A stretch of 41,644 nucleotides of DNA from NCBI GenBank assembly GCA_002343425.1, contig DDSO01000078.1, positions 1 to 41,644 on the forward strand, in the 5' to 3' direction. The position numbers and the translations under genes were made by a program. Under the pieces are notes generated by a model that worked only from the letters and a program-made list of their open reading frames with translations, had not been told where the DNA came from and searched no databases. The stretch is from Brevundimonas sp. UBA2388 (lineage in GTDB: Bacteria > Pseudomonadota > Alphaproteobacteria > Caulobacterales > Caulobacteraceae). Of this stretch, positions 7,529-15,626 are shown piece after piece (the stretch's first letter is position 1; each line of letters begins with the position of its first letter).

Positions 7529-9364
7529 TCAGGTCCGTTGCGACGCGATCCAGTCGGTCATGATCTTGTCCAGTACGGTCAGCGGCACGCCGCCGGCATT
7601 CATGCCCGCGTCGTGGAAGGCCCTGATGTCGAACCGGTCGCCGAGAGCCGCCTGGGCCCGGGCGCGCAGCTCGACCCATTTGTTGTGACCGACCTTGTAG
7701 CTGGAGGCCTGACCCGGCCAGACGCAGTAGCGTTCGACCTCGGTGGTGACCGCGGTTTCGGAATCGCCGAGGGTCTCGACCATGTAGCGGATGGTCTGTT
7801 CGCGGCTCCAACGCTTGTGGTGCAGGCCGGAATCGGCGACCAGCCGGGTGGCGCGGAACAGCAGCGACTGAAGATAGCCGATCTGGCCGATCGGATTGCC
7901 CTCATAGACGCCCATCTCGTCGGCCAGCTGTTCCGAATACAGGGCCCAACCTTCCGAATAGGCCGAGAAGCCCAGAACCTGCATCAGCAGAGGCCGACCC
8001 GGCTGTTCCTGCTGCAGGGCGATCTGGTGGTGATGGCCCGGTGAGGCTTCGTGATAGGTCAGGGTCGGCAGCTGCATGCGCGGCCATTCCGACGTGTCGC
8101 GCAGATTGATGTAGTAGGCGCCCGGCCGCGATCCATCGAGCGCCGGCGAGTTGTAATAGCCGCCCGGCGCGCCCGCCTCGATGAAGGTCGGCACCCGCCG
8201 GATCTCGACCGGCGCGACCGGGATGCGGCCGAAATACTCGGGCAGCCGAACGGCCATCTCGGCCATCTGGGCGTTGAGGTCAGCCAGCAGCTGCTCCTTG
8301 CCGGCGTCGGTGTTGGGATAGAGCTGGCTGGGGTCCTTGCCGAGGGCGGAGATGCGCTCGCCGACCGTACCCTGGCTCAGCCCCTGGGCCTTCAGCAACA
8401 CATCGGCGCGGGCCGAAAGCTCGGCCACCTGCTCAAGACCGAGGGCGTGGATCTCGGCGCCCGACAGGGTTGAGGTGGTGTAGCTGCGGATGCCCCAGTC
8501 GTAATAGGCCTCGCCGTCCGGCAGCCGCCAGACGCCGGCGTCGTGAGTGGCCCCGGCGCGGCGCGCGCGCATGGCCTCGGCCTGACGGCGCAGGGCCGGA
8601 TAGACCTCGCCCTCGACGATCCGCTGCGCGCGGGCGCCCCAGTCGCCGGTCAGGTTCTTCTCGCCCGCGCGGCGCACGATGGAGGTGGTCAGGACCGACT
8701 GACCCGCCGGGGTGTCATAGAGGTTGGCGAGCTGCAGCAGGGTCTTGTCGATGACGAAGTCAGGCGGCACCGCCCCGGCGGCGAAGTCCGCCTGCATCCG
8801 CGCGGTTTCCTGGTCCAGGGCGGTCGGGAAGGCAGCGACGCGCGCCAGATAGGCTTCGGCGTCCTCAGCGGTCTCGATCGCATGCTGGGTGTCGAGGAAG
8901 TCCGGAAGGCTCTGATAGGACCCCGTCAGCTGGGAGATGGTGTAGGGTGCGGGGCCGAACCCGCCGCCGCCATAGGGGAACCGCTCACCCATCATCTGGG
9001 TCTCGCCGAAGAAGCTCAGGGCGTCGTGGTAGACGCCTTCGGTCGCCGGCAGGGCGGCGCGGTCGATGGCCCGGAGCTGGTCCATCTGGCGACGGAACAC
9101 GACCCGGTCGGCGTCGATCTTCGCCTGGGAACGGTCGTCGAGGCGCGACTTCATCGCCGCCATCGGCCCCTTGTCCATGCCCAGGGAGGTCAGGGTCTCG
9201 GGCGATTCCAGCAGGAAGCTCTGAACGATCCCGTTCATCAGGGCGGTCAGGGCGGCGGAGGCCGAGGCGGCCGCGGCCGGCGTCTGCGCCCGGGCCTGGC
9301 CGCAGGCCGCGAGGCCCGCTCCGGCGGCAGCGGTGAACATCAGGCGGCGGCGATCGATCATCAT
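7529..9364 (-). CDS. DUF885 family zinc-peptidase-like protein, copy 3, predicted lipoprotein
   Basis: About 611 aa. The leader MMIDRRRLMFTAAAGAGLAACGQARA combines a twin-arginine motif with a LAAC lipobox, so this copy is probably a Tat-exported lipoprotein whereas copies 1 and 2 have ordinary cleavage sites. The metal motif is HEASPGHHHQ, with YSEGWALYSEQLA carrying the third ligand and YCVWPGQASSYKVGH near the C-terminus. The frame is open to 9412; I start at ATG 9362-9364 because GGGAG lies 9 nt upstream and the signal begins there (ATG 9359-9361 is the alternative). It is the first gene of the triplet. Function unknown beyond the family fold. Confidence 0.88.
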   Translation of the reverse strand: MMIDRRRLMFTAAAGAGLAACGQARAQTPAAAASASAALTALMNGIVQSFLLESPETLTSLGMDKGPMAAMKSRLDDRSQAKIDADRVVFRRQMDQLRAIDRAALPATEGVYHDALSFFGETQMMGERFPYGGGGFGPAPYTISQLTGSYQSLPDFLDTQHAIETAEDAEAYLARVAAFPTALDQETARMQADFAAGAVPPDFVIDKTLLQLANLYDTPAGQSVLTTSIVRRAGEKNLTGDWGARAQRIVEGEVYPALRRQAEAMRARRAGATHDAGVWRLPDGEAYYDWGIRSYTTSTLSGAEIHALGLEQVAELSARADVLLKAQGLSQGTVGERISALGKDPSQLYPNTDAGKEQLLADLNAQMAEMAVRLPEYFGRIPVAPVEIRRVPTFIEAGAPGGYYNSPALDGSRPGAYYINLRDTSEWPRMQLPTLTYHEASPGHHHQIALQQEQPGRPLLMQVLGFSAYSEGWALYSEQLADEMGVYEGNPIGQIGYLQSLLFRATRLVADSGLHHKRWSREQTIRYMVETLGDSETAVTTEVERYCVWPGQASSYKVGHNKWVELRARAQAALGDRFDIRAFHDAGMNAGGVPLTVLDKIMTDWIASQRT

Positions 9365-9434
9365 GGCGGCAGGCTCCCTTGGCGCGACGCGGCAGAGGAC
9401 GCCGCCCGGCAACGAATGGCAAGTTACGGATGCT

Positions 9435-11489
9435 TCAGCCGGCGTGGAGCTCCTGCTTCACGCGTTCGGCGAGGGTCTTGATGTCCAGCGGCTTGGGCAG
9501 GAAGGAGACCCCGACCTCGTCCTGCAACAGGTCCGAGAAGTCGCTTTCGGCATAGCCGGAGATGAAAAGAACCGGGGCGTCGCCGAGGTACTGACGGGCC
9601 TTCTTCAGCAGGGCCGGTCCGTCGAGGCCGGGCATGATGACGTCGGAGATCATCATGTCGATGGTCCCGGCGTGTTGCTCCGCCAGTTCCAGCGCCTGTT
9701 CCCCGTCCTCGGCCTCGATGACCTCATAGCCGCGCTGGCGCAGCAGGCGGGCGGCGATGCCTCGCACGGCGGCCTCGTCCTCGACGAACAGGATACGGCC
9801 GGCGCCCGACAGGTCGCGCGGCGCCTTGGCGACCTTTTCGATCACCGGGGTCTCGGCCAGTTCGGCTTCGGCCGCCTCGGGCAGGAAGATGCGGAAGACC
9901 GCCCCACCCTCGGCCGCGTTCGACACATTGATATGGCCGCCGGCCTGTTCGACGATGCCGTAGACAGTGGCGAGGCCCATGCCTGTGCCCTCGTTCACCG
10001 CCTTGGTGGTGAAGAAGGGTTCGAAGATCTTGTCGAGCAGTTCAGGCGGCACGCCCGGTCCACTGTCGGCCACCTCGATCAGGGCGACGGCGGCGGTAGG
10101 GGCCGCGCTCCAGCCCATCAGTCGCGCCTCGTCGGCGGTCAGGCGTGCGGTGCGGATGGTGACGACGCCCGCCCCCGGTTCGACCACGCCGCGCATGGCG
10201 TCGCGCGCGTTGACGGCCAGGTTCATCACCGCCGTCTCCAGCTGGCTCTTGTCGGCCAGCACCACCGGCAGGTCGCGGCCGTAGTCGGTCTCCAGCCGCA
10301 CGTCCTCGCGCAGCAGGCGGCGTAGCAGGACCGCGAATTCGCCGACCAGTTCGCCGAGGTCCAGCCGTTCGCGACGCACCGTAGACTTGCGCGAGAAGGC
10401 CAGCAGCTTGCGAACCAGATCGGCGGCGCGGATGGCGGTCTGGCGGATCTCGTTGAGTCCCTCATACGAAGGATCGCCGACCGGATGGCGTTCCAGCAGG
10501 CCCGACAGCTGCAGCTGGATGGCGGTCAGCAGGTTGTTGAAATCGTGCGCCACGCCGCCGGCCAGCTGGCCCACGGCCTGCATCTTCTGGGCCTGCGACA
10601 GCTGCAGCTCCATCGACTTCTGGGCCGACACGTCGAACAGCCAGATACGGCGGCGGTCGCCTTCGGGGGCGACATACAGGTGCAGCATGCGGTCCGGATG
10701 GGCGCGGGCGACCAATTCGATCGGGCCCGACGAGCCGCCGTCCAGCTTCAGCCGCGCCTCGGCCACGCCTGCCGGATCGAACAGATGGCCGAAGGCGGCG
10801 TCGCGGGCGGCGGCGGGGCCGGTCAGAACAGACAAGGCGGCGTTGGGCTCATCCACCTTGCCCGAGAACAGGTCTTCGGCGGCGATCACCGCCGAGCCGA
10901 ACGGCGCGCCTGCGGCCATGGCCCGGCTTTCGACAGCGTTGGAGGTCGCGGCGTGGCGCGGAGAGACGGCGGCGGCGACCGGCAGCACAGCCTCGGGCGC
11001 GGCGCGGACGAGGAACCGCCCCTCCCCGGCCTGGCCGATCAGGACCTCCTGTTCGCGCTCGCCGATGACCACGATGGCGCGGCCCTGTTCGCCGGCCCGG
11101 GCCTGGGCGAAGGCCATGTAGAGGGCCGAGGCGGACTTGCCTTTCGGCAGGGCCACGGTCGCGCCGTTGGCCTCGGCCCAGGCGGCGTTGAACGCCAGCA
11201 CCTGGCCGGTCGACCAGACCAGGGCCGCCGGCTCGGCCATGGCGTCCAGCAGATCGATGGTGGCGTCGCCGATCGGCTTGCGCGTCTCACTGCGGGCGAA
11301 GGCGAACAGACCGATCAGGGCCACGGCGCCGACCGTGAAGATCAGCACCAGCCCCGGCGCACTGGTCGGATCGGCGCGGAACGCCGGATAGGCCAGGGCC
11401 GCGACGGCGACCACGAAGCCGACCGCCATGACGATCAGCAGCGGATCGAACGGACGGCCCTTGGTCGAGGTCAACGCGGTTGCGGTCAT
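9435..11489 (-). CDS. cckA: Cell-cycle hybrid histidine kinase CckA
   Basis: 684 aa, close to the 691 aa of Caulobacter CckA. Two N-terminal membrane helices (about 16-37 and 44-65) are followed by PAS-like regions to about 290. The HisKA domain has phospho-acceptor His315 in LAGGVAHDFNNLLTAIQLQL, a CckA-typical string, followed by the HPVGDPSYEGLNEIRQT segment. The HATPase_c domain has N-box NLAVNARDAM, GPGVPP and GTGMGLATVYG. The C-terminal receiver has DE at 571-572 and phospho-acceptor Asp616 (ISDVIMPG). In Caulobacter CckA feeds phosphate through ChpT to CtrA and CpdR at the inner membrane. Those partners are not in this window. No essential residue is missing. Confidence 0.93.
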   Translation of the reverse strand: MTATALTSTKGRPFDPLLIVMAVGFVVAVAALAYPAFRADPTSAPGLVLIFTVGAVALIGLFAFARSETRKPIGDATIDLLDAMAEPAALVWSTGQVLAFNAAWAEANGATVALPKGKSASALYMAFAQARAGEQGRAIVVIGEREQEVLIGQAGEGRFLVRAAPEAVLPVAAAVSPRHAATSNAVESRAMAAGAPFGSAVIAAEDLFSGKVDEPNAALSVLTGPAAARDAAFGHLFDPAGVAEARLKLDGGSSGPIELVARAHPDRMLHLYVAPEGDRRRIWLFDVSAQKSMELQLSQAQKMQAVGQLAGGVAHDFNNLLTAIQLQLSGLLERHPVGDPSYEGLNEIRQTAIRAADLVRKLLAFSRKSTVRRERLDLGELVGEFAVLLRRLLREDVRLETDYGRDLPVVLADKSQLETAVMNLAVNARDAMRGVVEPGAGVVTIRTARLTADEARLMGWSAAPTAAVALIEVADSGPGVPPELLDKIFEPFFTTKAVNEGTGMGLATVYGIVEQAGGHINVSNAAEGGAVFRIFLPEAAEAELAETPVIEKVAKAPRDLSGAGRILFVEDEAAVRGIAARLLRQRGYEVIEAEDGEQALELAEQHAGTIDMMISDVIMPGLDGPALLKKARQYLGDAPVLFISGYAESDFSDLLQDEVGVSFLPKPLDIKTLAERVKQELHAG

Positions 11490-11564
11490 GGCGCCTCAGC
11501 CCGAATCAGCACGGGAAGCATGCGCCATAGTGTTCCGTATGCGCCCGGTGCGCGAATCCGGCTG

Positions 11565-12662
11565 TCAGGCCGCCTTGCGCTGCTCGGCCTTCAGGTCGCG
11601 CGCGGCGTTGATGCGGGCCTCGGCGATGGCGTCGGCGATCTGGTGCGTCGGCCGCTTTTCGACCGCCGAACGCTCCAGCACCTCTTCCAGCGTGTCCATC
11701 AGGCGTGACAGCTTGGTCTCGACCCAGGCCGGATCATAGGCGCCGCCGCTCTGACGGGCGCGCAGTTCGGAAGCCACATTGATGATGCCGCCGCCGTTGA
11801 CGACATAGTCGGGCGCGTACAGCACGCCGCGCTCGAACAGGATCTGGCCGATGTCCGGGGTGGCCAGCTGGTTGTTCGCGGCGCCGACCACCGCCTTGAC
11901 CGTCAGCCGGTCCAGCGTCTGCGGGTTCAGCGTCGCGCCGAGGGCGCAGGGGGCGTAGATGTCGGCCTTGACGTCATAGATGGCGTCGGGGGCCACGATC
12001 TCGGCATTGGTGCGGGCGGCGACCTCGGCCAGCAGGGCGGTGTTGACGTCGGTCATGATCAGCTTGGCGCCGGCGGCGTACAGCTTGTCGGCCAGATAGC
12101 CGCCGACGTGGCCGATGCCCTGGACCGAGACGGTCAGGCCGGTCAGGTCGTCCTGGTTCCACAGGCGTTTCGCCGCCAGCAGGGTCGAGCGATAGACGCC
12201 CTCGGCGGTGACCGGGCTGGGGTCGCCCGAGGCCTCCGGACCGTCGTTCAGGCCCAGCACATAGGGGGTAACCTTGCGGGCTTCGGCGATGTCCTCGACC
12301 GAGACGCCGACGTCCTCCGCCGCATAATAGAGGCCGCCGAGCGTATCGACCGCCCGGCCGAAGGCGCGGAACAGTTCGGGCGTCTTCTGGGTGCGGCTGT
12401 CGCCGATGATGACCGACTTGCCGCCGCCCATCTCCAGGTCCGCGACGGCGTTCTTGTAGCTCATGCCGCGCGACAGGCGCAGCACGTCCTCCAGGGCCTC
12501 GGCGCTCGACGCATAGTTCCACATCCGGGTTCCGCCGCAGGCAGGGCCGCGAGCGGATGAGTGAACAGCGATAATGGCGCGGAGGCCGGTCTTTTCATCA
12601 AAAACCGCGTGCACGCCTTCGTGGTTCGCGAAGGACGGGGAATCAAACAGCGTCATGCTCAC
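11565..12662 (-). CDS. Leucine/phenylalanine/valine-type amino-acid dehydrogenase
   Basis: 365 aa. Glu/Leu/Phe/Val dehydrogenase family, oxidative deamination of a branched or aromatic amino acid with NAD+. The catalytic region RGMSYKNAVADLEMGGGKSV carries the substrate-binding and catalytic lysines, ACGGTRMW is the leucine-dehydrogenase type start of the dimer domain, and SVQGIGHVGGYLADKL is the Rossmann dinucleotide motif. NGGGIINVASEL closes the active site. The start could be GTG 12660-12662 (GGGAG 8 nt upstream) or the in-frame ATG 12654-12656; I used the GTG on spacing. Leucine and phenylalanine specificity cannot be separated by eye. Monocistronic, separated by 75 bp from cckA. Confidence 0.88.
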   Translation of the reverse strand: MSMTLFDSPSFANHEGVHAVFDEKTGLRAIIAVHSSARGPACGGTRMWNYASSAEALEDVLRLSRGMSYKNAVADLEMGGGKSVIIGDSRTQKTPELFRAFGRAVDTLGGLYYAAEDVGVSVEDIAEARKVTPYVLGLNDGPEASGDPSPVTAEGVYRSTLLAAKRLWNQDDLTGLTVSVQGIGHVGGYLADKLYAAGAKLIMTDVNTALLAEVAARTNAEIVAPDAIYDVKADIYAPCALGATLNPQTLDRLTVKAVVGAANNQLATPDIGQILFERGVLYAPDYVVNGGGIINVASELRARQSGGAYDPAWVETKLSRLMDTLEEVLERSAVEKRPTHQIADAIAEARINAARDLKAEQRKAA

Positions 12663-12792
12663 TTGGGCGTCTCCCGGGGTATTTTTTGTTTGGGCGGCTG
12701 ATACGCCGGGACGCTTAACAGGGCAAGCATGGCGGTTTCGCGACGTTGGGGCCGAGGGTCGAGGGGCAAAGCTGATCCGCGCTGATCCCGTC

Positions 12793-12826
12793 TTCCCTAG
12801 TCCCTCGCCTCTCGTCCCTCGTCCCT
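12793..12826. repeat. Short GTCCCT-rich direct repeat at the hydrolase 3' end
   Basis: GTCCCT occurs at 12800-12805, 12814-12819 and 12821-12826, with TTCCCT at 12793. The stop codon of the convergent-side hydrolase gene (minus strand TAG, 12797-12799) and its last residues ELRDEGREARD are encoded by this low-complexity stretch, so the C-terminal tail of that protein is probably repeat-derived. Confidence 0.5.
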
Positions 12827-13816
12827 GAGTTCAGGCAGCACAGCCCCCGCCCCCGACGGCAGCGGTGCGGCGGCGTCCCGCAGCCAGGCCTCGACGTCGC
12901 GGTACATGACCTCGGCCTGGAGATCGCGGTTCAGGATGTGCCAGCCGTCCGGATAGAAGCCGGTGCGGAAACCGGGCCGGTCTCCCGCCCGCTCAAGCGC
13001 GCGGCGCATCGGGTCCGGCCGGATCACATTGTCGTTCGCCCCGTACAGCAGCAGGGTCGGGGCGCGAATGTCGCCGAGTCTCACTGACGCCGTTTCCATC
13101 AGATCGACCAGGCCGTACAGGGCGTCGAACCGGGTGGAGATGAGGCTGTTCGGGTCGCGATAGTTGCGGAACAGCTCCATCCGGTTGTCGGACGCCGGAA
13201 GCGCCCGGACTGCCCATTCGGGCGCATCGACGGCGCGGTCTCCCATGGCGCGGGCGGCGATCCACAGACCGGCGGAGTTGACCGGTCCCTGCGCCGACCA
13301 ACCCCAGACGGCGGGGGCCAGAAGAATGACGCGGTCGGCGGCCGGCGGTCGGTCCGAGGCGAAGGCGGCGATCGTCACGGCCCCGCCCATGCTCTCGCCT
13401 GCAACGGCGATGACCGCGCGCGGATGGCGGGCGCGGGCCAGGCTGACGGCCGTGCGTACATCCTCGACCATTCGCGCCTCTCCGGCCCAGATGCCGCGCC
13501 CCGGCGCCTCGCCGAAGCCGCGCTGGTCGATCACCCAGGTCTCGATGCCGCGCTCGGCCCACCACGGGCCGGCCAGGCGGAATGAGGCCCGCGAGTCGTT
13601 CATCCCGTGCAGGGCGACGATAACGGCCCAAGGCTCGCCGCTCTCCGGCGCCCAGCGCGCCAGCGGCAGGCGGGCGCCGTCGTCCATCAGCAGGGCCCGC
13701 GCCTCGAGGGCCGGGCCGGCGAAGCCAGCCGGCGGCGTAAGGGGCGGCTGGATCGCGGGCGTGGCGCAGGCGGCGACCGCAAGGACTGTGAACAGAACTG
13801 CCAACCAGCGCATCAT
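12797..13816 (-). CDS. Alpha/beta hydrolase lipoprotein, monoacylglycerol-lipase-like
   Basis: 339 aa. The leader MMRWLAVLFTVLAVAACATP ends in a lipobox-like VAAC, predicting a membrane-anchored lipoprotein. The nucleophile elbow is GESMGG, preceded by LHGMNDSRASF (oxyanion hole region) and IDQRGFGEAPGRGIW, the pattern of lysophospholipase/monoacylglycerol lipase (Hydrolase_4) enzymes. The acid is in YGANDNVIRPD and the base in DGWHILNRD. The frame is open to 13867, but ATG 13814-13816 starts the signal; no good Shine-Dalgarno sequence is visible. The last 11 residues come from a short repeat. It lies 25 bp downstream of the DUF3253 gene on the same strand, perhaps co-transcribed. Confidence 0.85.
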   Translation of the reverse strand: MMRWLAVLFTVLAVAACATPAIQPPLTPPAGFAGPALEARALLMDDGARLPLARWAPESGEPWAVIVALHGMNDSRASFRLAGPWWAERGIETWVIDQRGFGEAPGRGIWAGEARMVEDVRTAVSLARARHPRAVIAVAGESMGGAVTIAAFASDRPPAADRVILLAPAVWGWSAQGPVNSAGLWIAARAMGDRAVDAPEWAVRALPASDNRMELFRNYRDPNSLISTRFDALYGLVDLMETASVRLGDIRAPTLLLYGANDNVIRPDPMRRALERAGDRPGFRTGFYPDGWHILNRDLQAEVMYRDVEAWLRDAAAPLPSGAGAVLPELRDEGREARD

Positions 13817-13841
13817 GGCGTCAGGATGCCATGGGGGCTGA

Positions 13842-14162
13842 TCAGGCGAAGTCGTCATCGTCCTCAACGACGGGCGGCAGGGCCGCCAGCGCTGCGGCCG
13901 TCTCGGCCTCGGTCGGCAGGCGCAGGCGGATAACGCCCTTGAAGGCGTTCGGATCGATCGCCTTGCCCTTCTTGGTGATGGTCAGCCTGCCCTGACGCAT
14001 CAGGGCGAGGGCGCAGTGCCGCACCTTGGGCAGCATCCGCTGCCACTGCTCGGGCTGCAGTTCCTTGGCCACGTCGGCCGGTTCAATGCTCTTGCCGCCG
14101 ACGCCCTTGGGGTCGGCCTTCGCCAGTTTTTCGAAGATGGCGGTTTCGATGGGGTCGCTCAT
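13842..14162 (-). CDS. DUF3253 family protein
   Basis: 106 aa, soluble, from ATG 14160-14162. The sequence SDPIETAIFEKLAKADPKGV, then GKSIEPADVAKEL, QWQRMLPKVRHCALALMRQG, LTITKKGK and FKGVIRLRLP follows the DUF3253 pattern, a small winged-helix-like domain of unknown function found alone in many proteobacteria. It ends with an acidic DDDDFA tail. The frame is open to 14279, but that region is antisense to the thioesterase start and promoter. Divergent from the thioesterase gene with 49 bp between the starts. DNA binding is possible from the fold but not shown. Confidence 0.8.
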   Translation of the reverse strand: MSDPIETAIFEKLAKADPKGVGGKSIEPADVAKELQPEQWQRMLPKVRHCALALMRQGRLTITKKGKAIDPNAFKGVIRLRLPTEAETAAALAALPPVVEDDDDFA

Positions 14163-14211
14163 AGCGCCTGTATGGTGCATTGCGGGAGCAAGAAGAAGGC
14201 TGGAGTTTCCC

Positions 14212-14646
14212 ATGGTCGAGAAAGTCACGGTGTCAGAGGGCGAGTTCGCCGGCTGGCAGATGTACGACCTGCACGGCACCTTCGATCAGGTCGTGGGGCC
14301 GTTCTACTTCCGGCCGGACCCGGACGGCGGCATGCGCTGCGCCTTCCGCGCCGAGCCCAAGCATATGAACGCGGGCGACCGGATGCACGGCGGCTGCCTG
14401 ATGACCTTCGCCGACATAGCCCTGTTCCAGACCGCCTATCAGGAGATGGAGGGGGCGTCAGGTGTGACGGTGTCGCTGGATTCGACCTTCATCGACGGCG
14501 CCTATGTGGGCGAACTGGTCGAGGCGACGGGCGAGGTGGTGCGGGCAGGCAAGAGCCTGATCTTCGTGCGCGGCCAGATCCATGCCGGCGAACGGGTGCT
14601 GATGACGTATTCGGGCGTGATCCGGAAATTTCAGCCGCGCCGCTGA
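14212..14646 (+). CDS. Hotdog-fold thioesterase (PaaI-like)
   Basis: 144 aa from ATG 14212, with GGAG 6 nt upstream. The segment NAGDRMHGGCLMTFADIALFQTA is the hotdog helix of PaaI/4HBT thioesterases, with HGG followed by an acidic residue (FAD) as in acyl-CoA thioesterases. VSLDSTFIDGAYVGELVEATGEVVR and SLIFVRGQIHAGERVLMTYSG form the later sheets. It probably hydrolyses an acyl- or aryl-CoA in the cytoplasm; the substrate is not evident. A TetR gene lies convergently 22 bp downstream. Confidence 0.85.
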   Translation: MVEKVTVSEGEFAGWQMYDLHGTFDQVVGPFYFRPDPDGGMRCAFRAEPKHMNAGDRMHGGCLMTFADIALFQTAYQEMEGASGVTVSLDSTFIDGAYVGELVEATGEVVRAGKSLIFVRGQIHAGERVLMTYSGVIRKFQPRR

Positions 14647-14668
14647 GCCGATACCGCCGCTACCGATG

Positions 14669-15238
14669 TCAGCCGTCGATGATGCTCTGGAGGATTGAGG
14701 CCATCCGGTCGCGCATCCGGTTGCATTCGGCCGAGGTCAGATCGTAGCCGCCGGTGATCTCGCGGCTGACGGTCATACCCATGATGAAGCCTGAAGCGAG
14801 GCGGGCGCGGATGGCGGCGTCGGGGCCGCCGACCCACTCCGCGAAGGGGCCGAAGAACCGCTCATTGCCCGCGCGCTGGACCAGTTCCATCGCCTTGGTC
14901 GAGCCGATCGAGCGGAGCAGGATCAGCAGGCCGCGCAGCTTGCTCTCGCTCTTGGCCTCAAAGATCGCCTCGTGCGCAATCCGCTGGCCGAAGTCGTGGC
15001 GGTCGCCGGTCATCAGGTCCGCGCCGTTTTCACAACTGTCGAGAACCGAGACGAACAGCTCCTCCTTGGAGCCGAAATAGCGGGACACCAGGGCGGCGTC
15101 GACGCCGACGTCCCCGGCAACGTCGCGCATGCCGACATCGTCATAGCTCTCGCGCGCGAAGCGCTCGCGGGCGGCGATCAGGATGGCGGCGCGGGTCGCC
15201 TCGGCATTCCGGGGCCGAGGCGCGACGTGGCAAAACAA
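14669..15238 (-). CDS. TetR/AcrR family transcriptional regulator
   Basis: 189 aa. An N-terminal helix-turn-helix at about residues 13-58 (ATRAAILIAARERFARESYD, then VGMRDVAGDVGVDAALVSRY, FGSKEELF) is textbook TetR. The C-terminal ligand domain with NERFFGPFAEWVGGPDAAIRA resembles the TetR_C_17-type group often named AcrR. No ATG is available in frame: the start is TTG 15236-15238 with GGAG 8 nt upstream, and an in-frame TAG lies at 15269-15271. Target genes are unknown; the upstream 160 bp before the SAM riboswitch may hold its own operator. Confidence 0.87.
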   Translation of the reverse strand: MFCHVAPRPRNAEATRAAILIAARERFARESYDDVGMRDVAGDVGVDAALVSRYFGSKEELFVSVLDSCENGADLMTGDRHDFGQRIAHEAIFEAKSESKLRGLLILLRSIGSTKAMELVQRAGNERFFGPFAEWVGGPDAAIRARLASGFIMGMTVSREITGGYDLTSAECNRMRDRMASILQSIIDG

Positions 15239-15367
15239 TTCGTGATCTCCGCAATAGCCCCAAGAACCCTATGGCTTTGTCATCGCCCGCCGACAAGCGA
15301 AAGCGCATCGAACCCGGGCTGGCGACAGGGGCCGAACGCCTCCGGTTTTGCACTGCAACAGGGGGGA

Positions 15368-15373
15368 TTGACG
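15368..15373 (+). promoter_or_regulatory. Possible -35 element of the met operon
   Basis: TTGACG stands about 30 bp ahead of the riboswitch P1 helix, matching the alphaproteobacterial housekeeping -35 consensus. No good -10 box is seen at the proper spacing, so this is a weak assignment. Confidence 0.3.
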
Positions 15374-15402
15374 TCGCGGGAAGTGTTCGTCACCGTAACA
15401 AC

Positions 15403-15522
15403 ACTCATCAAGACCGGCGGAGGGATAGGCCCTTTGATGCCGGGGCAACCTTCCGGGACTTCCCAGTCCCGGAGATGGTGCCAACTCCTGCGAGGCCTCC
15501 CCGGAAGCCGCGAGAGATGAGT
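15403..15522 (+). ncRNA. SAM-I (S-box) riboswitch
   Basis: The closing P1 helix is ACTCATC at 15403-15409 with GATGAGT at 15516-15522, a perfect 7-bp pairing. Between them are the conserved S-box strings: AAGACCGGCGGAGGGA followed by TAGGCCCTTTGATGCCGG and GGCAACC, then a GTGCCAA element before the P4 side and CGAGAG ahead of the P1 strand. This is the SAM-binding core of the SAM-I class. The downstream genes are metX-metB-hom, which makes biological sense: high SAM should turn the operon off. After P1, GGCCCCC and GGGGACC around 15530-15552 can form a 6-7 bp hairpin without a T-run, so the switch may act on translation or by a weak terminator. Confidence 0.92.
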
Positions 15523-15626
15523 GAAGCGACGGCCCCCTCACGTCCGGGGACCGGCTGACTTCACGGGTCTGTCACGCATGAATTGGTTCGCCCCACCGGT
15601 TTCGCTGAGCGAAAGCGGAGCGGGCC

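Noticed and set aside
5569..7563. 664-codon plus-strand ORF antisense to the DUF885 genes
   Set aside because: High third-position G+C opens long antisense frames. The sequence is a G/R/L/A-rich composition with no domain, signal or ribosome site, and it covers the coding strand of two well-supported DUF885 genes. The same holds for 4622-5815, 8543-9481 and 10485-11708.
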